From positions 1 through 27,563 of the forward strand of contig JBKPSJ010000193.1 in assembly GCA_046765875.1 (NCBI GenBank): 27,563 nucleotides of DNA, written 5' to 3'. Position 1 is the stretch's first letter. Each line of letters starts with the position of its first letter. The notes beneath the pieces are model-generated. The model was not told the DNA's origin and ran no database searches. It saw only the letters and a list, made by a program, of their open reading frames with translations. Source of the DNA: DASRHY01 sp046765875. Its GTDB lineage: Bacteria; Actinomycetota; Actinomycetes; Propionibacteriales; Kribbellaceae. A program made the translations under genes and the position numbers. Shown one piece after another: positions 7,587 to 15,588 of this stretch.

Positions 7587-8677
7587 TTCTCGGCGACGGT
7601 CAGGAAGATGTCGTTCGCCTCGGGCTCGCCGATCGTCACCCGGACCCCGTCACCGGCGAACGGCCGGACCGCGATCCCCTCGGCCTGGGCCATCTCGGCG
7701 AACGGTACGGCGTCGTCCTCGAGCGCCAGCCAGACGAAGTTGCCCTGCGCGTCCGGTACGTCCCAGCCGGCCGCGCGCAGCCCCTCGGCCACCCGGTTCC
7801 GCTCCGCGACCAGCGCCTCGACCCGTTCGAGTAATGCGGTCTCGGCGCCGAGCGAGGCGATCGCCGCCTGCTGCGCGACATGGCTGACACCGAAGGGCAG
7901 CGAGCACTTGCGCACCGCGGTGATGACCGGCTCCGGGCCGATCGCGAACCCGACCCGGAACCCGGCCAGTCCGTAGGCCTTGGAGAACGTGCGCAACACG
8001 ACCACGTTCTCCCGGTCCCGGAACAGTTCCGCCGCGTCGGCGACCTCGTCGTCGCGGATGAACTCCCGGTACGCCTCGTCGACCACGACGAGCACGTCCC
8101 GCGGTACGGCATCGACGAACCGGACCGACTCGTCGCGGCGGATGGCCGGGCCGGTCGGGTTGTTCGGCGTACAGGCGAGCACGACCCGGGTCCGGTCGGT
8201 GATCGCGGCGAGCATCGCGTCGAGGTCGTGCCGGGCGCCCGCGGCCAGCGGCACCCGGACGCTGGTGGCGCCGGTCACCTGGACCGCGATCGGGTACGCC
8301 TCGAACGACCGCCACGCGTAAACGACCTCGTCGCCGGCCTCACATGTCGCCTGCAGCAGGTGGTAGAGCACAGCCACCGAGCCGGTTCCGACCGCGATCC
8401 GCTCGGCCGGTGCGCCGAACCGCTCGGACAACGCGTACACCAGACCGCTGTTGCTGATGTCTGGGTAGCGGTTCATCGTCGCGGCGGCCTGCGTGGCCGT
8501 GTCGAGCACGCCCGGCAGCGGCGGGTACGGGTTCTCGTTGCTGGACAGCTTGTACGACGGCCCGGCCGATCCGCTGGCCGGCTTGCCCGCGACGTAGGCC
8601 GGCAGCCCGTCCAGCACCTCCCGGATCCGCGGAGACCCCTGTGACGCCTGCGATTCGGGACCGGCCTGCTGTGTCAT
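7574..8677 (-). CDS. pat: Pat-type aromatic aminotransferase (HisC family)
   Basis: The 367-aa PLP enzyme is a class I/II aminotransferase of the HisC/Pat branch. Visible features are SNENPYPPLP near residue 46, AWRSFEAYP (121-129), PNNPTGP (171-177), DEAY (200-203) and the PLP lysine K233 in TFSKAYGLAGFRVGF. The WRSFE motif and overall sequence fit actinobacterial Pat (phenylalanine/aromatic 2-oxo acid aminotransferase), with histidinol-phosphate activity possible. It is outside any histidine operon, which supports the aromatic role. The ATG at 8677 has no Shine-Dalgarno, but a good promoter lies immediately upstream and would give a leaderless mRNA. It is cotranscribed with the overlapping SDR gene. 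Confidence 0.9.
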   Translation of the reverse strand: MTQQAGPESQASQGSPRIREVLDGLPAYVAGKPASGSAGPSYKLSSNENPYPPLPGVLDTATQAAATMNRYPDISNSGLVYALSERFGAPAERIAVGTGSVAVLYHLLQATCEAGDEVVYAWRSFEAYPIAVQVTGATSVRVPLAAGARHDLDAMLAAITDRTRVVLACTPNNPTGPAIRRDESVRFVDAVPRDVLVVVDEAYREFIRDDEVADAAELFRDRENVVVLRTFSKAYGLAGFRVGFAIGPEPVITAVRKCSLPFGVSHVAQQAAIASLGAETALLERVEALVAERNRVAEGLRAAGWDVPDAQGNFVWLALEDDAVPFAEMAQAEGIAVRPFAGDGVRVTIGEPEANDIFLTVAEKWRS

Positions 8678-8683
8678 ATCGAC

Positions 8684-8712
8684 ACCCTATGCCCGGGCGG
8701 GTTATGGGTCAG
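8684..8712 (-). promoter_or_regulatory. Promoter giving a leaderless pat mRNA
   Basis: On the minus strand CTGACC (8707-8712) and TAGGGT (8684-8689) stand 17 bp apart. The -10 box ends six bases before the ATG at 8677. Transcription starting seven bases after the box would begin at the start codon itself. Confidence 0.6.
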
Positions 8713-8738
8713 TCCGGGACGCTCACGTCACCGCCGGT

Positions 8739-9359
8739 TCAGCCGGTGGTGTAGATGATCTCGTAGTCGGCCGGGTCGTACCCGTTCTGGCGCATCCACT
8801 CCAGCGCCTTGGTCCGCCCGCCGGGCGCGAACTCCTTGACGTAGATCCCGACCTTCGAGCCGTCGTTCGGGTGTGCCTTGGAGATGCCGTAGTCGATCCG
8901 GAAGCTCGCGCCGATGTACGGCAGCCGCTTGACCAGGGGGTACTTCTCGGTGTTCCGCTTGCTCTGCTCGTCGAACCGGCGGCTGCTCTCGCCCTCCTTC
9001 TCGTGGGCCGCGTCCGGGTGGCTGCGGTACCACTCGCGCCCCTCGGGCCCGGAGGCGTCGAGATAGAAGGCGAACCGGACCGTTTCGCCGCCGCGGACAT
9101 TGAACGACTGGGTCTGCTCGGCGAAGCCGGACCGGGACGCGACCAGGGTGTGCTTGCCGGCCTTGATCGCGGTCTGCCCGTTCTGCGCCACCACCTTGCC
9201 GTCCAGCGTCAGCCGCAGGTCGCCCGGGATCGAGCTCACATCGAGCGTGGCCGAACCACCGCCGCGGGTCACCGCCACGACGATGCCGACCACGACAAGT
9301 ACGAGCGCCGCCGCGATCGCACCGATGAACCAGTTCGGCCTCTCGTTCATGTCCGTCAC
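8739..9359 (-). CDS. Single-pass membrane protein with PEGA domain
   Basis: The 206-aa protein has a short cytoplasmic N-terminus and one membrane helix (about residues 10-32, IGAIAAALVLVVVGIVVAV). A PEGA-type beta domain follows (about 37-100), with TLDVSSIPGDLRLTLDGK and a KAGKHTLVASRSGF turn. The remaining about 100 residues hold LPYIGASFRIDYGIS and end with the motif GGRTKALEWMRQNGYDPADYEI. PEGA domains are surface or periplasm-side modules; the C-terminal part has no function I can name. The GTG at 9359 overlaps the hydrolase stop as GTGA; an in-frame ATG at 9350 is an alternative start. Being coupled to the hydrolase gene, it probably works with it at the outer face of the membrane. Confidence 0.82.
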   Translation of the reverse strand: MTDMNERPNWFIGAIAAALVLVVVGIVVAVTRGGGSATLDVSSIPGDLRLTLDGKVVAQNGQTAIKAGKHTLVASRSGFAEQTQSFNVRGGETVRFAFYLDASGPEGREWYRSHPDAAHEKEGESSRRFDEQSKRNTEKYPLVKRLPYIGASFRIDYGISKAHPNDGSKVGIYVKEFAPGGRTKALEWMRQNGYDPADYEIIYTTG

Positions 9360-10915
9360 GCCCTGTTCTTCAGTCTGGCCACCGTGTACGGACCACCGCC
9401 GGCGTCGCCGCGGAAGTAGGCCCGCGACGCCTGCGGCACGTGCCCGTGCCAGGAGGCCGAGACCGCGTTGTACGTCTGCCCGTCGCTGCCCTGGTAGTCG
9501 CCGGTGTAGATGTAGGTATGGCCGTCGGCGGAGTCGGCGATGATGAAGATGTCGCCGGGCTGCAACTGGCTGGTGTTCGTCGGCTGGAAGACCTCGTACT
9601 TCTCGGGATGGCTGCGCACGTACGCGAGCTGGACGCCAGTGCCGCGCGGCGGGTACTGCGGGTCCGCGCCGCTCATCCGTATCACCGTGGCGACGAACAC
9701 GCCGCAGTCGCTGTATGGCTGGTCCGCACCGTCCGGGGTGCCGTTGAACTGCGGCATCGCCTGCTGGTACTCCGACTTGGCGTCGCCCTTGTTCGGCCCG
9801 TGGCCGGGCTCGGGCCAGGCCAGGTTCCGCGCGGTCTGGACGAAGTCGCCGCCCGCACCGCAGCCGGTGCCGGGACCGCCCTGAGCGCCACCGCCGTACA
9901 GCTGCAGCACTTCGCGGGCGGCGCCCATCCGCTCCTGGTACTGGGGGTTGCCCGGGTTCTCCCAGCCCAGGAACCGCTCGAACCCCGCGAACGCGACCGT
10001 GGCCTCCTCGACCGTGTGCGCCCGCTTGAGCGCGTCGCCCGGTCCCAGCTCCGGGACCGGGCTGTTGCCGGTGAGCTGGTTGTAGAGGAAGTCGACCTGC
10101 CACTCGAGCGTGTCGATCTCCTCGAACGACTTGCCGGCCTCCCGGGACGGATTGATCATCTTGCTCGCGGGCGTCCACTGGACGATGCCCCAGCCGTTCG
10201 GGTTGCCGATCGCCTGCGCCGACGAGACGATCGCGCCGCCCTGCAGCTTCATCGGCTCCACACCCGACTCGTGGATCATGTTGCCGAGGATCCCGGCGGC
10301 CTGCTCCTTGGTGTAGCCGCGCCCGACGAAGTAGTTGAACACCTTCTGCTGGTTGTCCGAGCCGACCAGCTGACCGGTTCCGCCGCAACTGCAGCCGCCC
10401 ACGGGCGCCTGCTGCTCCTGAAGGAAGTCCATCGGGTCGACGACCTCGCCGTCGAGCTCGATCCGCAGGGTCAGCGCTCCAGCCGCATGTCCGAGGGTCT
10501 GGCCCATCGTCACCCGGTCGCCCACGTGCACGCTGACCGACAGCCCGGAGTACGTCACGCGCATCGTGCCCGAGCCGTTGGTCGGGCGCGGGGTCTGCTG
10601 GTCGGCTCCCTCGACGGTGACGCCGGCACCGCTGACCGAGACCACCCGGCCCGGTCCGATCGAGTGGACGTCCTCGTCCGCGGCCGGGAAGATCACGTGC
10701 TGGCGCAGGCTCGTCTCGAACGAGACCGACGGCTCGTGGCTGGCCACCGGCCACGCGAACGTCGGCTCGGTGCTGGTCGCGGGCGAGCAGGCCTGCGCCT
10801 CCTCGACGGCGCTCAGCGAGGCGAAGATCAACGCGATCACGATCATGATCGGCAGGAAGACCAGAACCATGGCACCGCCGCCGAGCTGAACGAGCCGGCT
10901 CGTCCCCTGGCTCAT
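9356..10915 (-). CDS. Membrane-anchored peptidoglycan hydrolase: M23-like, lysozyme and NlpC/P60-like domains
   Basis: The 519-aa protein has an N-terminal membrane helix (about 12-36). A domain with the M23 barrel pattern follows (about 51-165), but its zinc-site histidines are missing: where HLHFE is expected it reads LTLRIEL. Next is a phage-tail-type lysozyme domain (about 186-341) with the probable catalytic glutamate E216 in GNMIHESG and GWGIVQWTP. The C-terminal NlpC/P60- or CHAP-like domain (about 355-505) has C404 in SDCGVFVATVIRMSG and H466 in DGHTYIYTGD. Glycine/cysteine linkers (GGCSCGGTG, GTGCGAGG) separate the domains. The start at 10915 has AGGGGA six bases upstream. Similar multidomain hydrolases occur in Gram-positive conjugation loci, but no other conjugation gene is near. 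Confidence 0.88.
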   Translation of the reverse strand: MSQGTSRLVQLGGGAMVLVFLPIMIVIALIFASLSAVEEAQACSPATSTEPTFAWPVASHEPSVSFETSLRQHVIFPAADEDVHSIGPGRVVSVSGAGVTVEGADQQTPRPTNGSGTMRVTYSGLSVSVHVGDRVTMGQTLGHAAGALTLRIELDGEVVDPMDFLQEQQAPVGGCSCGGTGQLVGSDNQQKVFNYFVGRGYTKEQAAGILGNMIHESGVEPMKLQGGAIVSSAQAIGNPNGWGIVQWTPASKMINPSREAGKSFEEIDTLEWQVDFLYNQLTGNSPVPELGPGDALKRAHTVEEATVAFAGFERFLGWENPGNPQYQERMGAAREVLQLYGGGAQGGPGTGCGAGGDFVQTARNLAWPEPGHGPNKGDAKSEYQQAMPQFNGTPDGADQPYSDCGVFVATVIRMSGADPQYPPRGTGVQLAYVRSHPEKYEVFQPTNTSQLQPGDIFIIADSADGHTYIYTGDYQGSDGQTYNAVSASWHGHVPQASRAYFRGDAGGGPYTVARLKNRA

Positions 10916-10929
10916 CGCGGGTCCCCTGT

Positions 10930-10970
10930 CCTCGCCGTGCCTGACCGTGTCCAACCGTGGTCTAACCGTG
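10930..10970 (-). repeat. Phased CACGGT tandem repeats upstream of the hydrolase gene
   Basis: Read on the minus strand, four successive units begin CACGGT, CACGGT, CACGGT and CACGGC, followed by TAGAC, TGGA, CAGG and GAGG. The spacings are 11, 10 and 10 bp, about one helical turn. The array ends 15 bp before the hydrolase start codon. Repeats on one face of the helix next to a start suggest cooperative binding of a regulator; that is inference. Confidence 0.6.
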
Positions 10971-11141
10971 TCCGCCGGCGTACAGAATGCCGTACGACCG
11001 GCTCACCTCAGCGGCCTTCGTCCACAGGCCTGCGGGACGACCCCTACCCGCTGGAGAACAATCGCCGTATGTCAGGGCGCGGGTACGAGGAATCGTGCTC
11101 GAGGCCATTGGTCGCCCCGAGAGCGTGGCAGGATCGAAGGC

Positions 11142-11525
11142 ATGATGAACCTGCTGGTGAAGTTGGTGGGCAACGCGATCGCGCTGGCGATCGCGACCTG
11201 GCTCCTCGCCGACATCACGCTGACCGGCTCGACCACCGGTAAGCGGATCCTCACGCTGCTGGTCGTCGCGGCGATCTTCGGCGTCGTGAACGCGATCGTG
11301 AAGCCGATCGTGAAGCTGCTCTCGCTGCCCTTCATCATCCTGACGTTGGGGCTGCTGCTGTTCATTATCAACGCTCTGATGCTGATGCTGACCTCGTGGA
11401 TCGCGGGCAAGCTCGACGTCCCGTTCCACGTCGAGGGCTTCGGCACCGCGCTGCTCGGCGCACTGATCATCACGATCGTGAGCTGGTTCCTCAGCGCCGT
11501 GCTGCCTGACGGCGACAAGGCCTAG
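11142..11525 (+). CDS. Phage-holin-4-like membrane protein (YvlD type)
   Basis: The 127-aa protein has four hydrophobic segments, including VGNAIALAIATWLL, ILTLLVVAAIFGVVNAIVKPIVKLL, PFIILTLGLLLFIINALMLML and a C-terminal ALIITIVSWFLSAVL. The NAIVKPIVKLLSLPFIILTLG block is typical of the phage holin 4 superfamily/YvlD family of chromosomal membrane proteins. These are common in actinobacteria and not tied to prophages, and their function is unclear. Two adjacent ATG codons (11142 and 11145) are possible starts, with AGGA or AAGG upstream. Its TAG shares a base with the GTG of the phosphatase gene (TAGTG), so the two are cotranscribed and coupled. Confidence 0.9.
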   Translation: MMNLLVKLVGNAIALAIATWLLADITLTGSTTGKRILTLLVVAAIFGVVNAIVKPIVKLLSLPFIILTLGLLLFIINALMLMLTSWIAGKLDVPFHVEGFGTALLGALIITIVSWFLSAVLPDGDKA

Positions 11526-11965
11526 TGAGGCGCGTCGAGGTCGTCTGCACCGGCAACATCTGCCGGTCACCGATGGCCGAGGTGGTGCTGCGGGCCAAGC
11601 TCGCCGCGGCCGGCATCGACGACGTCGAGGTGACCAGTTCCGGCACCGACGCGTGGCACGTCGGTGACCCGATGGACGACCGTGCCGCGGCCGCGCTGGC
11701 CCGGCGCGGGTACGACGGGTCGCGGCATGTGGCCCGCCGGTTCGACGACCGCTGGTTCGGCGAGCGTGACCTGATCCTCGGGCTCGACGCCGGTCACCTC
11801 ACCGTGCTCGCCCGGCGGGCCGGACCGGCGTACGACGTGATCGAGGCCTACGACGTCCGCGACGTACCCGACCCGTACTACGGCAGCGCCGCCGGGTTCG
11901 ACGCCGTATTGGACCAGATCGAGAAGGCCGCCGACGTCTGGGTGCGGCGGCTGACTCAGGCCTGA
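11525..11965 (+). CDS. Low-molecular-weight protein-tyrosine-phosphatase
   Basis: The 146-aa protein is a cytoplasmic LMW-PTP. The P-loop C-x5-R lies at C8 to R14 (CTGNICRS), followed by SPMAEVV. The general acid aspartate is in the DPYYGS motif near the C-terminus. The length is typical. In actinobacteria such enzymes dephosphorylate tyrosine-phosphorylated proteins and can be secreted effectors (PtpA) or act on cell-wall and polysaccharide functions; the substrate here is unknown. The GTG start overlaps the holin-like gene stop. The last ten bases overlap the 3' end of the convergent phosphofructokinase gene. Confidence 0.95.
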   Translation: MRRVEVVCTGNICRSPMAEVVLRAKLAAAGIDDVEVTSSGTDAWHVGDPMDDRAAAALARRGYDGSRHVARRFDDRWFGERDLILGLDAGHLTVLARRAGPAYDVIEAYDVRDVPDPYYGSAAGFDAVLDQIEKAADVWVRRLTQA

Positions 11966-13155
11966 CCGATGTCGGCGAGCAGGTCGGCGTACCAGGACAC
12001 GGCCGGATCGAACGCCTTGCCGCCGGCGATCCGCGGGAACTCGATCGCACGCAGCTCGTCGCCACGCTCCTCATCCTCGCCGATCACACCGCTCACGCCG
12101 CGGAGCGCGACGTCGACGGCCAGATCGACGCAGCGCTTGATCAGCGCCAGGTCGCGCTCGTGGGCCGGGCCGGAACGGCTGTAGTAGCCGCTCTTCTGGA
12201 CCACCGTCTTCTCCGCGCTGAGCCGGTCGGCGAACTTGCTGCCGAACCACTGGCCCGGATTGATGCTGTCCAGCATCACGTGCCCGAACGCGTCGCGCTT
12301 GACCTCCTCGTCGGCCGCCTCCAGCTCGGCGACGATCGCGTCGACGCCGGCGCCCTCGGCCAGGAAGATGTTGACGCAGCCTACCTCGTCCATGACCGTA
12401 CGCAGCCGCTTCGCCTCGGCGTCGATGTCGATCTCGGCCTCCGGGACGTACACCGCGTGGATGTCCCAGCCGCGCCGGTCGAGTCCGATCCCGGGGTTCC
12501 AGTCCTGCGCGGCGAGCCAGTCCCGATACACCGCCGCGGTGGCTGCGGTCAACCAGCCGCAGTTGCGGCCCATCACCTCGTGGATCACCAGCATCCGCGG
12601 GTTCGACGTGTGCTCGCCGATGATGTTGATGGCGAACCAGGCAGCGTTCTCGGCCGCGGACCAGGCGCCCATGCTCTGCTTGACCGGCACCACGTCGTTG
12701 TCGATCGTCTTCGGCAGCCCGACGACGGTCAGCTCGTACCCGTTCTGGTGCAGGTAGGCCGCCAGGTCGGCCGCGGTGGTGTTGGTGTCATCGCCGCCGA
12801 TCGTGTGCAGCACGTCGACGCCGTCGGCCTTGAGTTGGTCCGCGGCCGCCTTCAGGCCGTCCTGGCCCTCCTCGATCAGCCCGCGCTCGACCAGGTCCTC
12901 GGTGTTGGTCAGCTTGACCCGGCTGTTCCCGATCGGGCTGCCGCCGAACGAGTGCAGCAGGTGCGCTTTGGCCCGCACCTGCGGCGTGACCGCCAGCCAG
13001 GTGCCGGACAGCAGGCCGGCGTAGCCGTCGCGGTAGGCGATCAGCTCGACGTCGGGGGCGACCTCGGTGTAGCGCTCGATCAGGCCGCCGACGGCGGACG
13101 ACAGGCACGGCGCGAGGCCGCCGGCGGTGAGCAGCGCAACCTTGCGGACGGGCAT
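11956..13155 (-). CDS. pfp: Pyrophosphate-dependent 6-phosphofructokinase
   Basis: The 399-aa protein is a phosphofructokinase that phosphorylates fructose 6-phosphate. Two positions mark it as the PPi type. The motif GGDDTN (120-125) has Asp where ATP enzymes have Gly. The catalytic loop is PKTIDND (148-154), with Lys in place of the Gly of ATP enzymes; D152 is the catalytic base. PIGNSR (74-79) and the substrate loop EVMGRNCGW are also present. The PPi enzyme is reversible and can serve glycolysis or gluconeogenesis. The start at 13155 lies behind GGAAGGA about nine bases upstream. It is a single-gene unit convergent with the phosphatase. Confidence 0.93.
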   Translation of the reverse strand: MPVRKVALLTAGGLAPCLSSAVGGLIERYTEVAPDVELIAYRDGYAGLLSGTWLAVTPQVRAKAHLLHSFGGSPIGNSRVKLTNTEDLVERGLIEEGQDGLKAAADQLKADGVDVLHTIGGDDTNTTAADLAAYLHQNGYELTVVGLPKTIDNDVVPVKQSMGAWSAAENAAWFAINIIGEHTSNPRMLVIHEVMGRNCGWLTAATAAVYRDWLAAQDWNPGIGLDRRGWDIHAVYVPEAEIDIDAEAKRLRTVMDEVGCVNIFLAEGAGVDAIVAELEAADEEVKRDAFGHVMLDSINPGQWFGSKFADRLSAEKTVVQKSGYYSRSGPAHERDLALIKRCVDLAVDVALRGVSGVIGEDEERGDELRAIEFPRIAGGKAFDPAVSWYADLLADIGQA

Positions 13156-13317
13156 CAGCGGAAATCCTTCCGGACGGCGGTTCTAGACCTCAGTGCGTTG
13201 GTGGTGCACTGGTCGTGCGGAACTCAGCCTAGGGACAGCCGCCTTCTCAGCAACCTCTTGGGGTGGGGGCCTAACCTCTAGCGAGGACGAACTACGGGGC
13301 GCTGGGAGTGTGGCGGA

Positions 13318-14010
13318 ATGCGGGTATTGGTGGTGGACGACGACCGCGCAGTGCGCGACTCGCTGCGCCGTTCCCTGGAGTTCAACGAATTCGAGGTGGT
13401 CACCGCGGCCGACGGCGCCGAGGCGCTGGCGGTGATCGGCAGCGTGACGCCCGACGCGGTCGTCATGGACGTGATGATGCCGCGGCTGGACGGGATCGAG
13501 GCGACCAAGTCGTTGCGTGCCGCGGGCAACCATGTGCCGATCCTGGTGCTCACCGCCCGCGACGCCGTCTCCGACCGGGTCGACGGGCTGGACGCCGGCG
13601 CCGACGACTACCTGACCAAGCCGTTCGCGCTGGAGGAGCTGCTGGCCCGGCTGCGGGCGCTGCTGCGGCGTACGAACATGGCCGGCGACACCGGCAACCG
13701 CGGCGAGATCCTCCAGTACGGCGACCTGGTGATGGACGTCGACGCGCACGAGGTACGCCGCGGCGCGACCCCGATCACGCTGACCCGGACCGAGTTCTCG
13801 CTGCTCGAACTGCTGCTGCGCAACCCGCGCCGGGTGCTCGAGCGGGCGGTGATCCTTGACGCGGTCTGGGGGTACGACTTCCCGACCACGGCGAACTCGC
13901 TCGAGGTGTACGTCGGATACCTGCGCCGCAAGACCGAGGTGGACGGGCTGCCCCGGCTGATCCACACGGTCCGCGGCATCGGGTATGTACTGCGGGATAC
14001 GCCACCGTGA
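13318..14010 (+). CDS. mprA: OmpR-family response regulator, MprA-like
   Basis: The 230-aa protein has a receiver domain (about 1-115) and an OmpR/PhoB winged helix (about 130-225). The acidic pocket is D7-D9, the phospho-acceptor is D51 in VVMDVMMP, and T79 and K101 are the conserved switch residues. The C-terminal TRTEFSLLELLLRNPRRVLER and VGYLRRKTE are standard for DNA-binding OmpR-type domains. The order regulator, kinase, HtrA protease matches mprA-mprB-pepD of Mycobacterium tuberculosis, which responds to envelope stress. GGGAG is nine bases before the start. CTCAG-type half-sites upstream (AACTCAG at 13221, CTTCTCAG at 13243) may allow autoregulation. The 3' end overlaps the kinase gene as GTGA. 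Confidence 0.92.
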   Translation: MRVLVVDDDRAVRDSLRRSLEFNEFEVVTAADGAEALAVIGSVTPDAVVMDVMMPRLDGIEATKSLRAAGNHVPILVLTARDAVSDRVDGLDAGADDYLTKPFALEELLARLRALLRRTNMAGDTGNRGEILQYGDLVMDVDAHEVRRGATPITLTRTEFSLLELLLRNPRRVLERAVILDAVWGYDFPTTANSLEVYVGYLRRKTEVDGLPRLIHTVRGIGYVLRDTPP

Positions 14011-15521
14011 CCGAGCACCACACCCGCGCGGGCCGTACGGCTCCGGCTCCGCGCGCGGAGGAGGCGCCGGGGGACACCGGCGACCAGTCTTCGCGGTTCG
14101 GCCGGACCGTCCGGCTGCCGCGGAGCTGGCTGAGCGAAAAGCTCAGCCTGCACGCCCGGGTGACCCTGCTCACCGCCGTCGCGGTCGGTCTGGCCGTCGG
14201 TCTGGTGAGCCTGGCGGCGTACCTGACCGTGCGGCAGCAGATGTACAGCAACCTCGACCAGAACCTGCTCGACCGCGCGCACAGCGCCGCCGGCGCCCGG
14301 GAGCTCACCGACCCGGCCCGGGTCGTAACGGTGCCGGCCGAGGCGGCGGCGGCGGGCGATGTGCAGCTCGGCCTGCTGACCGTCAACAACGACCCGCCCC
14401 CGCCGTTCAAGATGTACACCGCGAGCAGAGCCAGCGCGCCGCCGGTCGGGAACCCCGACTTCGCGGTCGCGACGGGCGACTCGGCCGAGTCGGTCCACAC
14501 GGCCGCGAGCGACGGGCGGCTGTACCGCGTGGTCGCCGTGCCGGCCGGTCGGGGCCAGGCGCTGGTACTGGCGCAGTCGCTCGCACCGACAAATCGGACC
14601 CTGCACAACCTCGGCGTGGTGCTGTGGGTGGTGGGCGGCCTCGGCGTGATCGGCGCGGCGCTGGCCGGCAACGCGGTCGCCCGGTCCGGTCTGCGGCCGG
14701 TCGCGGAGCTGACCAGTGCGGTCGAGCAGATCGCGCGGACCGAACAACTGCGGCCGATCCCGGTCACCGGCAATGACGAGATCGCTCGGCTGTCGCAGGC
14801 CTTCAACGCGATGCTCGCCGCGCTGGCCAGATCGCAGGAACGCCAGCGCCGGCTGGTCGGCGACGCCGGCCACGAGCTTCGGACACCGCTGACCAGCGTG
14901 CGCACCAACCTCGACCTGCTGATCCAGGCCGACCAGCGCGGCGGCCTGGCCGAGGCGGACCGCCGGCAACTCCTCGACGACGTCCGCGCCCAGATGGACG
15001 AGCTCACCCAGCTGATCGGCGACCTGACCGAGCTGGCCCGGGATATGCCGCACGCGCGTGCGTTCGAGCCACTCGAGCTCAAGCACGTGGTCGAGGACGC
15101 CATCGCCCGGGTACGCCGGCGGGCCCCCGGGCTGTACTGGGACGTCCACCTGATGCCGTTCCCGGTGCTCGGCGACGAACAGCTGCTGGCCCGGGCGGTG
15201 ACGAACCTGCTCGACAACGCCGCGAAGTACAGCCCGCCCGACGGCAAGGTATCGGTCCGGCTGGTCGACGGCACGCTGACCGTGGTCGACTCCGGGCCCG
15301 GCCTCGCGCCGGCCGACATGCCACACGTGTTCGAGCGGTTCTACCGATCCGCGGAGGCGCGCAGCCGGCCGGGATCGGGACTCGGTCTGGCGATCGTCAA
15401 ACACGCGGCCGACCAGCACGGCGGCCTGGTGTACGCCGGTAACGCTACGAATGGTGGCGCCAAGTTCACGCTCTGGTTGCCGCACGCGCAGACCCAGACC
15501 CGGCGCGCCCCAACGCCATAG
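14007..15521 (+). CDS. mprB: Sensor histidine kinase, MprB-like
   Basis: The 504-aa kinase has a cytoplasmic N-terminal tail, TM1 (about 50-74), an extracytoplasmic sensor loop of about 125 residues, TM2 (about 203-226) and a HAMP segment. The HisKA domain has phospho-acceptor H289 in GDAGHELRTPLT. The HATPase domain has the N box (NLLDNAAKYSPP, about 400), G1 DSGPG (428-432) and G2 GSGLGLAI (456-463). It phosphorylates the upstream regulator. The GTG start overlaps the regulator TGA, so the pair is coupled. By analogy with M. tuberculosis MprB, the loop may sense misfolded proteins or detergent stress at the membrane; that is inference from synteny. Confidence 0.93.
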   Translation: MTEHHTRAGRTAPAPRAEEAPGDTGDQSSRFGRTVRLPRSWLSEKLSLHARVTLLTAVAVGLAVGLVSLAAYLTVRQQMYSNLDQNLLDRAHSAAGARELTDPARVVTVPAEAAAAGDVQLGLLTVNNDPPPPFKMYTASRASAPPVGNPDFAVATGDSAESVHTAASDGRLYRVVAVPAGRGQALVLAQSLAPTNRTLHNLGVVLWVVGGLGVIGAALAGNAVARSGLRPVAELTSAVEQIARTEQLRPIPVTGNDEIARLSQAFNAMLAALARSQERQRRLVGDAGHELRTPLTSVRTNLDLLIQADQRGGLAEADRRQLLDDVRAQMDELTQLIGDLTELARDMPHARAFEPLELKHVVEDAIARVRRRAPGLYWDVHLMPFPVLGDEQLLARAVTNLLDNAAKYSPPDGKVSVRLVDGTLTVVDSGPGLAPADMPHVFERFYRSAEARSRPGSGLGLAIVKHAADQHGGLVYAGNATNGGAKFTLWLPHAQTQTRRAPTP

Positions 15522-15569
15522 CCAGTTCCTGACAGGAATGTCACAGAACTCTTGGCCAGGATTGAGGCG

Positions 15570-15588
15570 TTCCTCAGAGGCTTCTCAG
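15570..15588 (+). promoter_or_regulatory. MprA-box-like direct repeat upstream of htrA
   Basis: TTCCTCAG, AGG, CTTCTCAG form two similar 8-bp direct repeats separated by 3 bp, 24 bp before the htrA start. The MprA box of M. tuberculosis is described as two loosely conserved 8-bp repeats with a short spacer and controls pepD. The match in layout and position suggests the neighbouring MprA homolog binds here. A small dyad, TTCCT-GAC-AGGAA, lies just upstream at 15526-15538. Confidence 0.6.

Noticed and set aside
7574..8677. hisC of a histidine biosynthesis operon
   Set aside because: No other his gene is near, and the WRSFE-type sequence fits Pat better.
8739..10754. Single 671-codon minus-strand protein covering both the PEGA and hydrolase regions
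   Set aside because: The upstream two thirds are a shifted frame of the hydrolase gene; only the last 206 codons look like protein.
8739..10915. Integrative conjugative element or prophage
   Set aside because: Only hydrolase and PEGA genes are present; no integrase, relaxase, ATPase, att repeats or phage structural genes. The holin-like gene at 11142 is of the chromosomal YvlD type.
13608..15485. 625-codon minus-strand open frame opposite the two-component genes
   Set aside because: It is a shadow of mprA/mprB with no domain pattern.
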